Source: Streptomyces humidus
GTDB lineage: Bacteria; Actinomycetota; Actinomycetes; Streptomycetales; Streptomycetaceae
Length of the DNA stretch: 64,000 nt
Direction: 5' to 3'
NCBI RefSeq assembly: GCF_014649655.1
Contig: NZ_BMTL01000042.1
Span: forward strand, 1 to 64,000
In this document: positions 27,201-36,639 of the stretch, in pieces
Layout: each line of letters starts with the position of its first letter
Position numbering within the stretch: position 1 is the stretch's first letter
Notes under the pieces: generated by a model
What the model saw: the letters and a program-made list of their open reading frames with translations, nothing else
What the model was told of the DNA's origin: nothing
The model's database searches: none
Made by a program: the position numbers and the translations under genes

Positions 27201-27226
27201 TTGACCCTCGACCTTGTCGAGGGCTC
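27201..27226. promoter_or_regulatory. Candidate MerR-type operator/promoter
   Basis: TTGACC is followed by the exact dyad CCCTCGAC-CTT-GTCGAGGG (27205-27223), the typical form of MerR-family operators lying between a -35 element and a -10 element spaced about 19 bases apart. The -10 side (CAGGGT) is weak. No MerR gene is present in the window. Confidence 0.4.
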
Positions 27227-27470
27227 AGGGTTGCGGGTGTGGAGAACGACATGCGCAGCATCGGGGAGATGGCCCGGGACGGCGGAAAACATTCAGGGTG
27301 GGCGGCATCTGGCGGGCCCGGACAGCCTCGACGGTCGGCACCCAGGAGCCGATCTCGACCTTGCCCTCGCTCCGGTCGATCACCTTGAAGTCCAGGACCT
27401 CGCACCAGAAGGCCGCGAGCCTCTCCGGATCATGGCAGTCAACGGTCAACTCGGTGAACCTGCTTGTCAT
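27225..27470 (-). pseudogene. Truncated VOC (glyoxalase-like) protein
   Basis: From an ATG at 27470 with GGGAGAAG upstream, the first 55 codons read a VOC-type protein (MTSRFTELTVDCHDPERLAA, then VLDFKVIDRSEGKVEIGSW and VRARQMPPTL). The frame then changes to arginine/proline-rich nonsense and stops. The second beta-alpha-beta unit, with the remaining metal ligand, is not found in any nearby frame. Intact relatives are about 120 residues. The loss point lies close to the MerR-like dyad, so a deletion probably brought them together. Confidence 0.65.
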
Positions 27471-27497
27471 GCTTCTCCCAGATGGTGGCGACGGGTC

Positions 27498-28817
27498 TCA
27501 GCGTAGGCCGCCCGCCCGCCAGATCCGAGGCTCGCCTCGACCGCGCGGCTGGGGTGAGGGCACCTCGTGCCGCACGAGTGACCTGGCGAAGGGTTCGCCG
27601 CTGCGCCGGGCGTACGCCATCCGTTCGCGGACCTCCCCCAGGGTGCGGGGCCGGTAGCCGGTGCGGGCGGGACGGCGGCGCAGACGACCTCGTCCTTCGC
27701 CAGACGGTAGGCCACCGGGTCGCCGACGGGCATTCCCGTCTGTGCCGCACACGCCTTGGCCCACGAGACGCGCGGATAGCGTCCGTCCCACCAGGTGGGC
27801 GGCGAGGCGAGCCCCCGGCCGCCCCGATCGTCCTCGGAGGGTCCGCCACGCCCCGGTCCGGGGCGGGCAGACCGAGCAGGTCGCTTCCGGCGGTTCGGGC
27901 CAGCGCCTCCCAGGTCGGCCGGGTCCGGAACCTCGCCGCGCTCAGCAGCGCCTCCTTCAGCGCGAGCACCTGCTCCTCGCGGGGCCGCCGCACCGGCGCT
28001 CCGCTGGGCCGGGCTCCCGTCTCGGCGGCGGGGCCGGTACCCGCACGGCGTCGCGGCCGCACTCCCGGGAGCCGAAGCCCCTCGGGGGTCATCGCACAGG
28101 CGTCGAGGGGCACCCAGTCGGTGCTGCGCCGAGGGTCCTCCGCCCGGAGCCGGATACGCCGTACCGCACCGTGCGTCTCGAAGCGGAAGCGGAGCAGGTA
28201 TCCGTACTCGTCGTACAGCTCCTCCATGGTCTCCGGATGGACCGTGCCCGGACCGAAGACCCAGTCGAGGGTGGCGGATTCAGTGGCGAGCCGCGCGCGG
28301 GCCTTCTGCCACTCGGCGTGCGCGAGCCTGCTGAACCGGAAGCGCACATGCTGCCTGGCCTCGCCCACCCGGAAGTCGACGGCGTCTCCGGGTCCGGTTC
28401 CGAGGTCGCGTGAACTGGTCCGCCCCTTCAGCCTGTTGAGGCCTGCCCACGAGGCGAGGTCGTCCTTGACGAAGAGGCGGTCCGCGCTTGCCGCGCCGGT
28501 GGCCTACGGTGGCAGGAGGTGTGGGGCCGGTGAGCGAAGTGGCACACCTTGTCGCGGTACAGACGATCCGACAACTCGTTGCCGCAACCACCGAGCTGTG
28601 TGCCGCACCAGTAGGTGCAGGTGGGGTGACGCCGGCGCCACCGGGTCAGTTCGTCCGCGTCGTTCGGCAGGATGATCCCGCGTCCGGAGTTCCGGCTCCC
28701 GATCACCGCGGTCTGCACGAGTCTGCCGTCCGAGCCGTTCACGCATGTCCAACCCCGGGCCTGGCGCGCCTGCCGGGAGGGCGGGCAGGGGTTGACCGCA
28801 CCCAGTATGTGATCCAT
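27498..28817 (-). pseudogene. CoiA-like competence-family protein broken by at least three frameshifts
   Basis: Reading from an ATG at 28817 gives MDHILGAVNP, WCGTQLGGCGNELSDRLY and KVCHFAHRPHTSC, a cysteine/histidine N-terminus like CoiA-type proteins. Near 28,497 the frame must shift to continue with ATGAASADRLFVKDDLASWA and then QHVRFRFSRLAHAEWQKA and DWVPLDACAMTPEGLRLPG. A second shift near 27,830 leads to DGRYPRVSWAKACAAQTG, and a third near 27,680 to RPRTLGEVRERMAYARR. The assembled protein would be about 435 residues. Three shifts make a pseudogene more likely than sequencing error. The CoiA assignment is from remembered patterns and is moderate. Confidence 0.6.
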
Positions 28818-28923
28818 GCACTCAGTTCACAAGAGGTGAGTGACTGCTTCGAGCATTCGAGCTACGGCTGGGGGCCGGTGGCGTAGGTTCGGCGGTCGTC
28901 GGAATCCGAGGCCGGGAGGGCAC

Positions 28924-29292
28924 ATGCAGAAGGGCACACTGGAGTACGAGCAGGCTCTGGACGCCGTGATCGAGATCCTGCGTTCACGGGCACGCCAGGG
29001 CGCGGCACCCATTCCGTACGGCGAACTGAGCGGCGAACTGGCACGGCTCGGTCATCACGTCCCCGCCCACGAGGGCCCCATGCCCTACCTGTTGGAGGAC
29101 GCCTCGATCCGGGAGAGCCCGGACGGGTCGCTGCCCCTGCTGTCGGCACTCGTGGTGCTGAAGGACAGCGGCTGGCCGTCCGGCGGCTTCTTCAAGCTGG
29201 CCCGGCGCGCACCGTACACGCGGCCGGGCGACGACGTGGTGCTGTGGACCCGGGAGATCCAGAAGCTGGCTGAGCACTACTGCGGTCACTGA
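28924..29292 (+). CDS. Conserved hypothetical protein, 122 residues
   Basis: The start at 28924 has GGGAGGG 6 bases upstream. The product is soluble, with an N-terminal helix (LEYEQALDAVIEILRSRARQ), a middle that reads like a winged-helix DNA- or protein-binding unit (PYGELSGELARLGHH), and a C-terminus with FFKLARRAPYTRPGDD and WTREIQKLAEHY. I do not recognise a named family, although the pattern looks conserved and the codon use is typical for the genome. It is monocistronic, upstream of nothing on its strand, and faces the SpoIIE phosphatase gene. Confidence 0.75.
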   Translation: MQKGTLEYEQALDAVIEILRSRARQGAAPIPYGELSGELARLGHHVPAHEGPMPYLLEDASIRESPDGSLPLLSALVVLKDSGWPSGGFFKLARRAPYTRPGDDVVLWTREIQKLAEHYCGH

Positions 29293-29577
29293 CGGTCCTC
29301 CCCCTCGTCGGCGTCGCGGCGGCTTTCGCCGGGCGGCCTCTCCCGGACGAGGGGTGGCCGGCCTCACGAGCCCGTGGTCGTTGGACCGCGAGCGGGCGCT
29401 CTCGATGCGGTCCACTCCCAGCGCATGATCGCCCTGCTCGTCGACGCGCTCCGCTCGCTCGTCCCCGCCTTGACGCAACTGCTGGAGGCCGTCGCATCCG
29501 GGAAGATCCGCTTTGACGCCGCCCCGAACGACCTGCGTCCGGAGCAGCGTCCGCACCGGATCTGCCTGAGTGACGGC

Positions 29578-30834
29578 TCATGGCCACGGCTTCGTACGGC
29601 CGGCTGAAGCCTGCCGGGTGTCCGCGCCGGAGCTGACGTGCCGCTCGGCCTCCTGAGGGCCGTGCCAGTCCAGGCACATCACGGTGGCATCGTCCACGAG
29701 CCGCCCGCCGGCGGCGTCGCGGACGGCGGACGTCAGCGTCAGCGCGACCTCTCGCGGGTGCAGGTCCCGGGTGTGCTCCAGCAGGGCAGGCAGGTCGACC
29801 GTCCCCCCATGATGTTCGAGCATGCCGTCGGTGAGCATGAGCAGACGGTCGCCGGGGCGCAGATCGATGTCCTGAACGCGGTAGAGGTGGGGCGCGGACT
29901 CGGACAGCCCGAAGGGTTGGTCCACCTCACAGGTGATCTCCTCCGCAGTCCCCTCGCGCATGCGCAGGGGCCAGGGGTGGCCGGCGTTGACAAGCTGGGC
30001 CCGCCCGGTGCGCAGGTTGATGCGCAGCAACTGCCCGGTGGCGTGACCGTGACCGTGGTCGGCCAGGGCCCTGTCGGCCCGGTGGGCCTGTTCGGCCAGA
30101 CCGGCTCCCGTGCGGCGGGCGCCGCGCAGGGCGGCCACCAGGACCGTGGCGGCCAGCGCGGCGTCGATGTCGTGGCCCATGGGGTCGGTCACCGACACGT
30201 GCAGGGTGTCGCGGTCCAGGGCGTAGTCGAAGGTGTCACCGCTGAGGTCTTCGGAGGGCTCCAGGCTCCCGCACAGCGTGAACTGTGCGGCCTCGCACGA
30301 CAGTGAGGGGGGCAGCAGCTGGTACTGGATCTCCGCTGCCAGGGTGGGGGGACGGGAGCGTTTGCCCCAGGTGTACAGGTCGGTGAAGCGACCGTTGGCG
30401 ATCACTATGTAGGCCAGGGCGTGGGCGGCCTCCCCCACCGCTTCGAGGACCTCCTCACCGGCGGAGGCCGGCAGGATCAGTTCCAGCAGCCCGATCGCAT
30501 CCCCCCGGTTGGTGACCGGCACGATCACCCGCTGTCCCCGGCTGCTCACCTCCCGGTACGGCTTCTGGGTGTAGATCACCTGCTCGTAGGCGCTGCCGAA
30601 CATGGGAATCCGCTCCGCTTCCCGCCCGCCCTCCACCGCCTCGGCTGCGGACAGCCGCACCACTGTCCTCCCCGTGAGGTCCACGATGAGGAAAGAGACC
30701 TCCGTAGCGTCGAAACGCCGCCGCAAATCCTCCGCGACCACGTCGACGGCAGCCACCGGCGCCGCCGTCTCCGCTGCCGTCAGCAGCCGGGGAAGTGCAC
30801 TCTGCCCACCACTCACGGCCGTGGTCCCTTCCAC
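29578..30834 (-). CDS. GAF-like plus SpoIIE/PP2C serine phosphatase
   Basis: The product is 418 residues from a GTG at 30834 with AGGAGGGG upstream. Residues about 20-160 form a GAF-like sensory domain (FLIVDLTGRTVVRLSAAE). The C-terminal half is a SpoIIE-type PP2C phosphatase: GDTFDYALDRDTLHVSVTDP and MGHDIDAALAATV supply the metal-binding Asp positions, NAGHPWPLRM and LLMLTDGMLEHHGG complete the fold. In Streptomyces such enzymes dephosphorylate anti-anti-sigma factors and so release sigma factors. No anti-sigma or anti-anti-sigma gene is adjacent, so its partner is encoded elsewhere. There is no membrane segment. Confidence 0.88.
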   Translation of the reverse strand: MEGTTAVSGGQSALPRLLTAAETAAPVAAVDVVAEDLRRRFDATEVSFLIVDLTGRTVVRLSAAEAVEGGREAERIPMFGSAYEQVIYTQKPYREVSSRGQRVIVPVTNRGDAIGLLELILPASAGEEVLEAVGEAAHALAYIVIANGRFTDLYTWGKRSRPPTLAAEIQYQLLPPSLSCEAAQFTLCGSLEPSEDLSGDTFDYALDRDTLHVSVTDPMGHDIDAALAATVLVAALRGARRTGAGLAEQAHRADRALADHGHGHATGQLLRINLRTGRAQLVNAGHPWPLRMREGTAEEITCEVDQPFGLSESAPHLYRVQDIDLRPGDRLLMLTDGMLEHHGGTVDLPALLEHTRDLHPREVALTLTSAVRDAAGGRLVDDATVMCLDWHGPQEAERHVSSGADTRQASAGRTKPWP

Positions 30835-31081
30835 ATGCCCCTCCTACAGCTTGGGAACCTCCACGGTGAGCGTCAAACTGTGAGCGGTCACGGCCGGTGA
30901 AGACGCCATGCATCACCGGATCAATCAGCAAACGTCTGGTCGCGGAGATGATTCGCGGAATCGACGGCACCGCACGGCTCACGAAAAGACCGAGCTCAGC
31001 GTCAGGCCGCGGTGGTCGACCGGCAGCCGTATGAAGCTGACGCCGAGAGAATCTCACACACGGCCCGCACTTGGGTGTCCC

Positions 31082-31381
31082 TCAAGGCACGACCGCCCGC
31101 ACGGCCGGCCCGGGATGCCTGGCTGAAGCAGGGAGGTTCCCGCCTACCAGGACGACCCCGAGCAGCGCACTCATCAGGACCGACACGCCGGTCAGGCCCA
31201 GGCCGGCCTTCTCGTTGAGCAGGTCGGCAGCGGTCTCGCCGACCGTCGTGCACAGCACCTTGATGATCCAGAAGTAGGCGGTGACCTCGGGAACCTTGTT
31301 CCAGCGCAGACGGTGGGAGGGGCGAGCGGCGGCACTCGTGCCCGGTTCGGCCTCGGGAGTCTCGGAGAGTTCGTAGGTCAT
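31082..31381 (-). pseudogene. Truncated COG4705-type membrane protein
   Basis: From the ATG at 31381 the product reads WNKVPEVTAYFWIIKVLCTT, VGETAADLLNEKAGLGL and a first membrane helix (VSVLMSALLGVVLV), the opening of COG4705 membrane proteins that normally have several helices. After about 80 codons it changes abruptly to GGNLPASARHPG and ends. The remaining helices are absent downstream. It is a truncation, not a frameshift, because no other frame continues the family. Confidence 0.65.
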
Positions 31382-31496
31382 GGGCAGGACGTTGCCAGCG
31401 GTTACCTGAACGCATCCTGACTGGCGCGCGGCCTGTGACCAGGTGTCGCGGCCGGGGCGAGCGGGCCGCCCGGCTTCCCGGCTGCCGCTCGTCGGC

Positions 31497-32165
31497 TCAG
31501 TCCGCGTTGGGCCGGGCGAGGCCGTGGTCGTAGGCGAAGATCACGGCCTGGATGCGGTCGCGGGCGCCGATCTTGGCCAGGACGCGGCCGACGTGGGTCT
31601 TGACGGTGGACTCGGACAGGACGAACCGGGCGGCGATCTCGCCGTTGGTCCAGCCCTTGCCTACGGCGACGAGGATCTCCCGCTCACGGTCGGTGAGGGA
31701 GCCCAGTCCCGGGTCCTCGGCGGAGTCCGCGCGGTGCGCGGGGACGTAGCGGGCGTACTCCTGCAGGAGACGGCGGGTGAGGGCGGGCGCGATGACGGCG
31801 TCGCCGGAGGCAACGGCTCGGATGCCGGCGAGGAGTTCCTCGGGGCGGGCGTCTTTGAGGAGGAAGCCGCTGGCACCGGCGCGGAGGGCGGCGTGGACGT
31901 ATTCGTCGAGGTCGAAGGTGGTGAGCACGAGGACGCGCGAGCGGCCGCCGGCGGCGACGATGCGGCGGGTGGCCTCGATGCCGTCCATGCCCGGCATGCG
32001 GACGTCCATCAGGACGACGTCCGGGCGCAGTTCGGCCGTCTTGCGGACGGCCTCGGCGCCGTGGGCGGCCTCACCGACGACGTCGGTCTCGGGGACGGAG
32101 TCCAGGAGGAGGTGAAAGCCGTAGCGTTGCAGCGGCTGGTCGTCCACGACGAGCACGGTGGTCAT
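31497..32165 (-). CDS. NarL/LuxR-family response regulator
   Basis: This gene encodes 222 residues, starting at an ATG that overlaps the kinase stop codon by 4 bases. The receiver domain shows VVDDQP, the phospho-acceptor in DVVLMDVRMPGMDG, the conserved Thr in LVLTTF and Lys in FLLKD. The C-terminal LuxR helix-turn-helix (LTDREREILVAVGKGWTNGE, then LSESTVKTHVGRVLAKI) binds DNA. It pairs with the histidine kinase just upstream and most likely controls the ABC transporter genes of the same operon through the dyad upstream of them. Confidence 0.95.
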   Translation of the reverse strand: MTTVLVVDDQPLQRYGFHLLLDSVPETDVVGEAAHGAEAVRKTAELRPDVVLMDVRMPGMDGIEATRRIVAAGGRSRVLVLTTFDLDEYVHAALRAGASGFLLKDARPEELLAGIRAVASGDAVIAPALTRRLLQEYARYVPAHRADSAEDPGLGSLTDREREILVAVGKGWTNGEIAARFVLSESTVKTHVGRVLAKIGARDRIQAVIFAYDHGLARPNAD

Positions 32166-33478
32166 CGGTCACCACCGCTTCGGGGTGTGAGGTCGAGGAC
32201 GGCCTCGACGCTCCATCCGCCGCCGCCCGTCGGCCCCGCGCTGACGGTGCCGCCGTACAGAGCCGCTCGTTCCCGCATGCCCACCATGCCGTGTCCTTCC
32301 TCGTTCGGCGGCCCGGACGGTGTGGCCGGGCCGGTGTCCTGGACCCGGATGTTCAGCCGACTGTTTTCGACGAGGATCGCCAGGTGCACCCTGGTGTCGG
32401 TGTCGGTGTCGGTGTGCTTCAGGGTGTTGGTGAGGGCTTCCTGGACGATGCGGTACACCGTCAACTGCACCCCGCCGTCCAGGGCGTCCACGTCGCCGGA
32501 GGTCCGGTAGACGACCTCCAGTCCGGCGGCGCGTACCTTGGCGCACAGCGCTTCGATGTCCGCGATGCCGGGCTGTGGACTGAGTTCGGCCCCGCCCGCC
32601 GCACCGCCCGTCGGACCGCCCGCGGCCTCGCGCAGCACGCCGAGCACGCGCCGCAGTTCACCGAGCGCCTGCCGGCCGGTGTCGCCGATGAGCTGGAGGG
32701 CCTCCTTGCCCCGTTCGGGGGCGACGTCCGTGGCGTAGGCCCCGGCGTCGGCGAGCGTGATGATCACGGACAGGTTGTGGCCCACGATGTCGTGCATCTC
32801 GCGCGCGACCCGGGTGCGTTCGGTGGCCGTGGCGAGTCTGCTGCGCTGGTCGCGTTCGATCTCCAGCCGGGCGGCCCGGTCCCGCAGTCCGGCGAGCTGG
32901 GCCCGGCGGATCCGTACCATCAGGCCGAGCGTGAGGGCCGCGGTCGCCGTGCTCAGCAGGAAGAACAGCGCGTCCCAGACGGACACGGCCGAGGACGCGC
33001 GGACGGCGACCAGCACCATGGCGCCCGCCATGACCGCGCAGGCCCACGGCAGCTGCCGGAGCCACCCGTGCAGGGCGAGGCTGTAGAGCGCGACGAAGAG
33101 GGCGATGTCCGCGCGCAGCGCCGCGCCCAGGGCCCATTGGAGGACGAACACCGCGGCGATGACGCCGAAGGCCGCCGCCGGCCTGCGGCGCCGCCACAGC
33201 AGGGGCAGTACCAGTCCGGCCTGCAGGGCCAGCGTTCCCGCGACGGGCAGCTGGGTGAAGGCGACGCGGAACCGGCGCGGGTCGTCGCCGTCGCCGTGGT
33301 CCATCCCGCCATGGACCAGCTCGGGCAGGCAGAACATCAGGAAGACGACGACCACGACCGCGGTGTCCAGCACCCACGGACGGGTCCGGTCGGCGTGCCT
33401 CAACCGCTGGCCGCCCCGGGACAGACGGGCGACCAGCGGTCCCATCCCGCTGAGTTCATCGGTGGTCACGGGTGTCAC
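32162..33478 (-). CDS. NarL-type sensor histidine kinase
   Basis: This gene encodes up to 438 residues from a GTG at 33478; a GTG 9 bases later fits the ribosome site equally well. The N-terminal part has several membrane helices (for example VVVVVFLMFCLPELV and the region up to residue 190) with no large external domain, so the signal is probably sensed in the membrane. The HisKA_3 motif REMHDIVGHNLSVI carries the phosphorylated His. The ATPase domain has EALTNTLKH and GHGMVGMRERA. Directly after the N-box there is an unusual Thr-Asp repeat (TDTDTDT) encoded by a GTGTCG repeat on the plus strand. It is coupled to the response regulator. Confidence 0.93.
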   Translation of the reverse strand: MTPVTTDELSGMGPLVARLSRGGQRLRHADRTRPWVLDTAVVVVVFLMFCLPELVHGGMDHGDGDDPRRFRVAFTQLPVAGTLALQAGLVLPLLWRRRRPAAAFGVIAAVFVLQWALGAALRADIALFVALYSLALHGWLRQLPWACAVMAGAMVLVAVRASSAVSVWDALFFLLSTATAALTLGLMVRIRRAQLAGLRDRAARLEIERDQRSRLATATERTRVAREMHDIVGHNLSVIITLADAGAYATDVAPERGKEALQLIGDTGRQALGELRRVLGVLREAAGGPTGGAAGGAELSPQPGIADIEALCAKVRAAGLEVVYRTSGDVDALDGGVQLTVYRIVQEALTNTLKHTDTDTDTRVHLAILVENSRLNIRVQDTGPATPSGPPNEEGHGMVGMRERAALYGGTVSAGPTGGGGWSVEAVLDLTPRSGGDR

Positions 33479-33496
33479 TCGTCCATGGTGAGGCCG

Positions 33497-34336
33497 TCAG
33501 ACGTCCGTGCGCACGAGGCGGTAGGCCGCTCCGCCCAGCGCCAGCGCCGTCCAGCAGAGGAAGACCAGCAGTCCGGCGCCCGGTGACAGGGTCATGGAGT
33601 CGTGCGTCAGGGCGAACATCGCCTCGCCCGCGTTGGACGGCAGGTACGGGCTGATGTCGTTCTGCCAGGAGCTGGGCAGCAGGGAGATCAGTCCCGGGAT
33701 CAGCATCAGGGTGGCCACCAGCACCGAGATCCCGCCGGCCACCGACCGCAGCAGCGCGCCCAGGGCGGTGCCGATCACCCCGACCAGGCCGAGGTAGAGC
33801 CCCGCGCCCAGCAGGCTCCGCAGGACACCCGCGTGCGAAAGGCTCATGGCCGCGGGCGTGCCCGAGACGATCCCGCTCCCGATCAGAAAGGCGACGAAGC
33901 CTCCCAGCGTTCCCACGACCAGCGCGACCAGCCCGAACACGGCCGCCTTGGACCACAGCACGGGCAACCGGCGGGGCACCGCTGCGAGCGTCGAGCGGAT
34001 CAGGCCGGTCGAGTACTCGCCCGCCGTGACCAGCACACCGAGGACGCCCAGGGCCAGTTGGGCGAAGTTCGTGCCGAAGAGGGACAGGCTGACGGCCGTC
34101 GAGGCGGCGAAGTCCCGGTCCATGTGGCCGGAGCCGATCTCGGACTTGTAGCGGCTCGCGGCGATCAGGCCGAAGGCCACCAGGAACAGCAGGCCGAGGC
34201 CCAGGGTGATCCAGGTCGAGCGCAGGGACCACAGCTTGGCCCACTCGGAGGCGAGCACGCGCCGCCCGGTCACCCGGTAGGCGGGGCGGGCGGGGGCGGT
34301 CCTGGGTTCCTCCGCCGTCGCGGTGAGGGTGCTCAT
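33497..34336 (-). CDS. ABC-2 type transporter permease
   Basis: The product is 279 residues, starting at an ATG that overlaps the ATPase stop codon by 4 bases. It is an integral membrane protein with about six helices (for example WITLGLGLLFLVAFGLIAAS and VALVVGTLGGFVAFLIGSGI). The pattern fits the ABC-2/NatB-like permeases that pair with a single ATPase subunit to export drugs, peptides or lipids. Substrate cannot be read. It is the second gene of the ABC/two-component operon. Confidence 0.9.
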   Translation of the reverse strand: MSTLTATAEEPRTAPARPAYRVTGRRVLASEWAKLWSLRSTWITLGLGLLFLVAFGLIAASRYKSEIGSGHMDRDFAASTAVSLSLFGTNFAQLALGVLGVLVTAGEYSTGLIRSTLAAVPRRLPVLWSKAAVFGLVALVVGTLGGFVAFLIGSGIVSGTPAAMSLSHAGVLRSLLGAGLYLGLVGVIGTALGALLRSVAGGISVLVATLMLIPGLISLLPSSWQNDISPYLPSNAGEAMFALTHDSMTLSPGAGLLVFLCWTALALGGAAYRLVRTDV

Positions 34337-35271
34337 GCGGGCCTCCCGAGGGTGTCGACGCCGGTCGTGGAGCCGTGGTACTCCACGGCATCCCTGGTCA
34401 GGTCCATGAACGCCTCCTCCAGCGACACGGACCGCGCGCTCAGCTCGAACAGCGCGATGCCGTGTTCGGCGGCCCTGAGTCCGATCTCCCGGGCGGTCAG
34501 GCCGCTCACCTGAAGCTCCTCGGAACCGATCCGGCCGGTGACCTCGACGCCCGGTCCCGCCAGCACGTCCCGCAGCCGCGCCGGGTCCTGCGTCGCCACC
34601 TTCACCGTGTCACCGCCCGCCTCGCGGATCAGGTCCGCCACGGTCGTGTCGGCCAGCAGCCGCCCCCGGCCCACGATGATCAGGTGGTCCGCGACCAGGG
34701 CCATCTCGCTCATCAGGTGCGACGACACGAAGACCGTGCGCCCCTGGTCGGCGAGCCCTTTGAGCAGGTTGCGGATCCAGAGCACGCCCTCCGGGTCCAG
34801 CCCGTTGACCGGCTCGTCCAGCATCACCGTCTGCGGGTCGCCCAGCAGCGCCGCCGCGATGCCCAGCCGCTGGCCCATGCCGAGGGAGAAGGCGCCGGCC
34901 CGCTTCTTCGCCACACTGCCCAGTCCGGCGAGCTCGATGACCTCGTCGACCCGGCCGCCGGGGATGCCGTGGGTCAGCGCGAGTGCCCTGAGATGGTTGT
35001 ACGCCGAACGGCCCGGGTGGATCGACTTCGCCTCCAGCAGAGCGCCGACCTCCTGGAGCGGGGCCTGGTGGCGGGCGTAGGGGTGGCCGTTCACGGTGAC
35101 GGAGCCGCTCGTCGGGGCGTCGAGGCCGACGATCATGCGCATGGTCGTGGACTTGCCCGCTCCGTTGGGCCCCAGGAAGCCGGTCACCGTGCCGGGCTTC
35201 ACGACGAAGTCCAGCCCGTCGACGGCCGTCTTCTCGCCGTACCTCTTGGTCAACCGCCGTGCGTCGATCAT
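34333..35271 (-). CDS. ABC transporter ATP-binding protein
   Basis: The product is 312 residues from the ATG at 35271, which has GGGAGAA 8 bases upstream; a start 72 bases earlier would add an arginine-rich leader without a ribosome site. Motifs are Walker A GPNGAGKST, signature SLGMGQRLGIAAAL, Walker B VMLDEPVNGLDPEG and the H-loop VSSHLMSEM. The C-terminal extension of about 90 residues is usual in DrrA/CcmA-type ATPases. It opens a four-gene operon with permease, kinase and regulator. The promoter region upstream contains a perfect dyad, probably the regulator's binding site. Confidence 0.94.
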   Translation of the reverse strand: MIDARRLTKRYGEKTAVDGLDFVVKPGTVTGFLGPNGAGKSTTMRMIVGLDAPTSGSVTVNGHPYARHQAPLQEVGALLEAKSIHPGRSAYNHLRALALTHGIPGGRVDEVIELAGLGSVAKKRAGAFSLGMGQRLGIAAALLGDPQTVMLDEPVNGLDPEGVLWIRNLLKGLADQGRTVFVSSHLMSEMALVADHLIIVGRGRLLADTTVADLIREAGGDTVKVATQDPARLRDVLAGPGVEVTGRIGSEELQVSGLTAREIGLRAAEHGIALFELSARSVSLEEAFMDLTRDAVEYHGSTTGVDTLGRPA

Positions 35272-35881
35272 TCGCGTTCTCCCTGTCGGGGGCCGGCGTC
35301 CACACCTCCGACGCCTCACCCGCAACGCTAAGAGGCGAATCACCGCGATCCGGTGGTACCGGGAGGCTGAACAGCGCGCGGCGCGTAGTACCTCGGTACT
35401 ACGCGCCTGCCTGCGGCGCTTTCCATGGTCGTCGGCTCCGCCGCGGTGGCAGCAGGCGTCCTGCCGTTACGGAGGGCGCCCCGCCCACGTGGCACCCGGC
35501 CCCCCGGCATCCGCCGCGCACTGGGCCCGCTCCGCGCTCTCGACCCCGCTCGGCTGCCTCGGGTCCGTAACGGGCGAGGGCGGTACACCCGGGAGGCCCT
35601 ACCAGGGTGGTACGCCCGCTCTCCCTCCTCAGGTGATCGGCATCCCGGTGATCCCCCCTGGTCCACAACCTGCACGATGCCCGCGGGGTGGGGCGCGAAG
35701 GGGGAGGGAACCAGGGATGTCCAGGGCTCGCGGAGCAGACTGGCCGCGGATCTCCGGGACGCAGTGACCGCACGCTGGGCTGGCGGTCGCGGCGGCGCTC
35801 AGGGGCACGTCGAGGGGGGCCGGGGCCCCGGCGCCGCGAGGTCGGGACGAGCCCTTTCGTCGCCGCGCCGGGGACGGGCGC
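35272..35881. other. Intergenic region with the ABC operon promoter
   Basis: This 610-base gap lies between the start of the ABC operon and the end of the thioesterase gene, both leftward. I find no gene in it. It includes the ABC operon promoter with the dyad at 35380-35407. The remainder (35,420-35,880) is very GC-rich, without a clear hairpin. Confidence 0.5.
35380..35407. promoter_or_regulatory. Perfect 13-2-13 inverted repeat upstream of the ABC/two-component operon
   Basis: GGCGCGTAGTACC, two bases (TC), then GGTACTACGCGCC form an exact dyad 109 bases upstream of the ATPase start. Its symmetry and position suit an operator for the operon's own NarL-type regulator, whose dimers bind such repeats. 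A hairpin with a 2-base loop is not a stable RNA shape, which favours a DNA site. Confidence 0.65.
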
Positions 35882-36639
35882 TCAGGGAGCCAGTACGGCG
35901 GCGACCGCTGCCATGTCGTCACGGAAATAGAAGTGACCGCCGGAGAAGGCGTGCCGGCGTACGGGCGCGGTGCTGTGCCGGTCCCACGCGTCGAGCTGGT
36001 CCGCGGTGACGCTGTCGGCCTCCCCGCCGAGGACGACGAGCGGGACCGAAAGCGGCGCGGACTCCCGGTACCGGTAATGCTCGAGCAGGGCGAAGTCGGC
36101 GCGGAACGCTGGCAGCAGCAGCGCCAACAGATCGGGGTCGGCAGCGATCTGGGGCGGGATGCCACCGTAGCGCTCGTTCAGGACCGCGATCAGCTCCTCG
36201 TCCGGCAGGCCGGACAGCTGGGCCCCGTGGCGCGGCAGGTGGGGAGCCGGGAACGCCGAGACGACGAGCCGTTCGGGCAGCGGCAGTCCCCGGGCGGCCA
36301 GTTCGCGCGTCGCCTCGTACGCGACCAGCGCGCCGAGGCTGTGTCCGAACAGGTCGTAGGGGGCGACGAACTGCGTCTCCGCCAGCAAGGCGTGGACCAC
36401 GGCGTTCAGGTCGGTCAGGGCCGGTTCGGCGGCCCGGCCGCCGCGGCCCGGCATGCAGACGCCGTAGACCTGAGTGCCGCTCAAGTGCCGGTCCCAGCGG
36501 ACGTACTCGCCCGGGAGCCCGCCCGAGTGGGGGAAGCAGTACAGATGGCGCTCGGGGGTCGCCGTGAGGGGACGGCCGTTCAGCCAGGGGTTGCGCCGGG
36601 CGGGGGTGCCGCCGAGCAGTCGGGCGGGAGGGCACGTGG

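Noticed and set aside
27003..27224. Possible small gene following arsA on the plus strand (MMPGTAETTHDDKE)
   Set aside because: Its composition looks like antisense of hydrophobic coding, no family was recognised and it overlaps the VOC relic on the other strand.
35395..35407. Perfect dyad considered as a terminator for the upstream region
   Set aside because: A 2-base loop cannot form a normal RNA hairpin and the site is upstream of a promoter-facing start codon, so an operator is more sensible.
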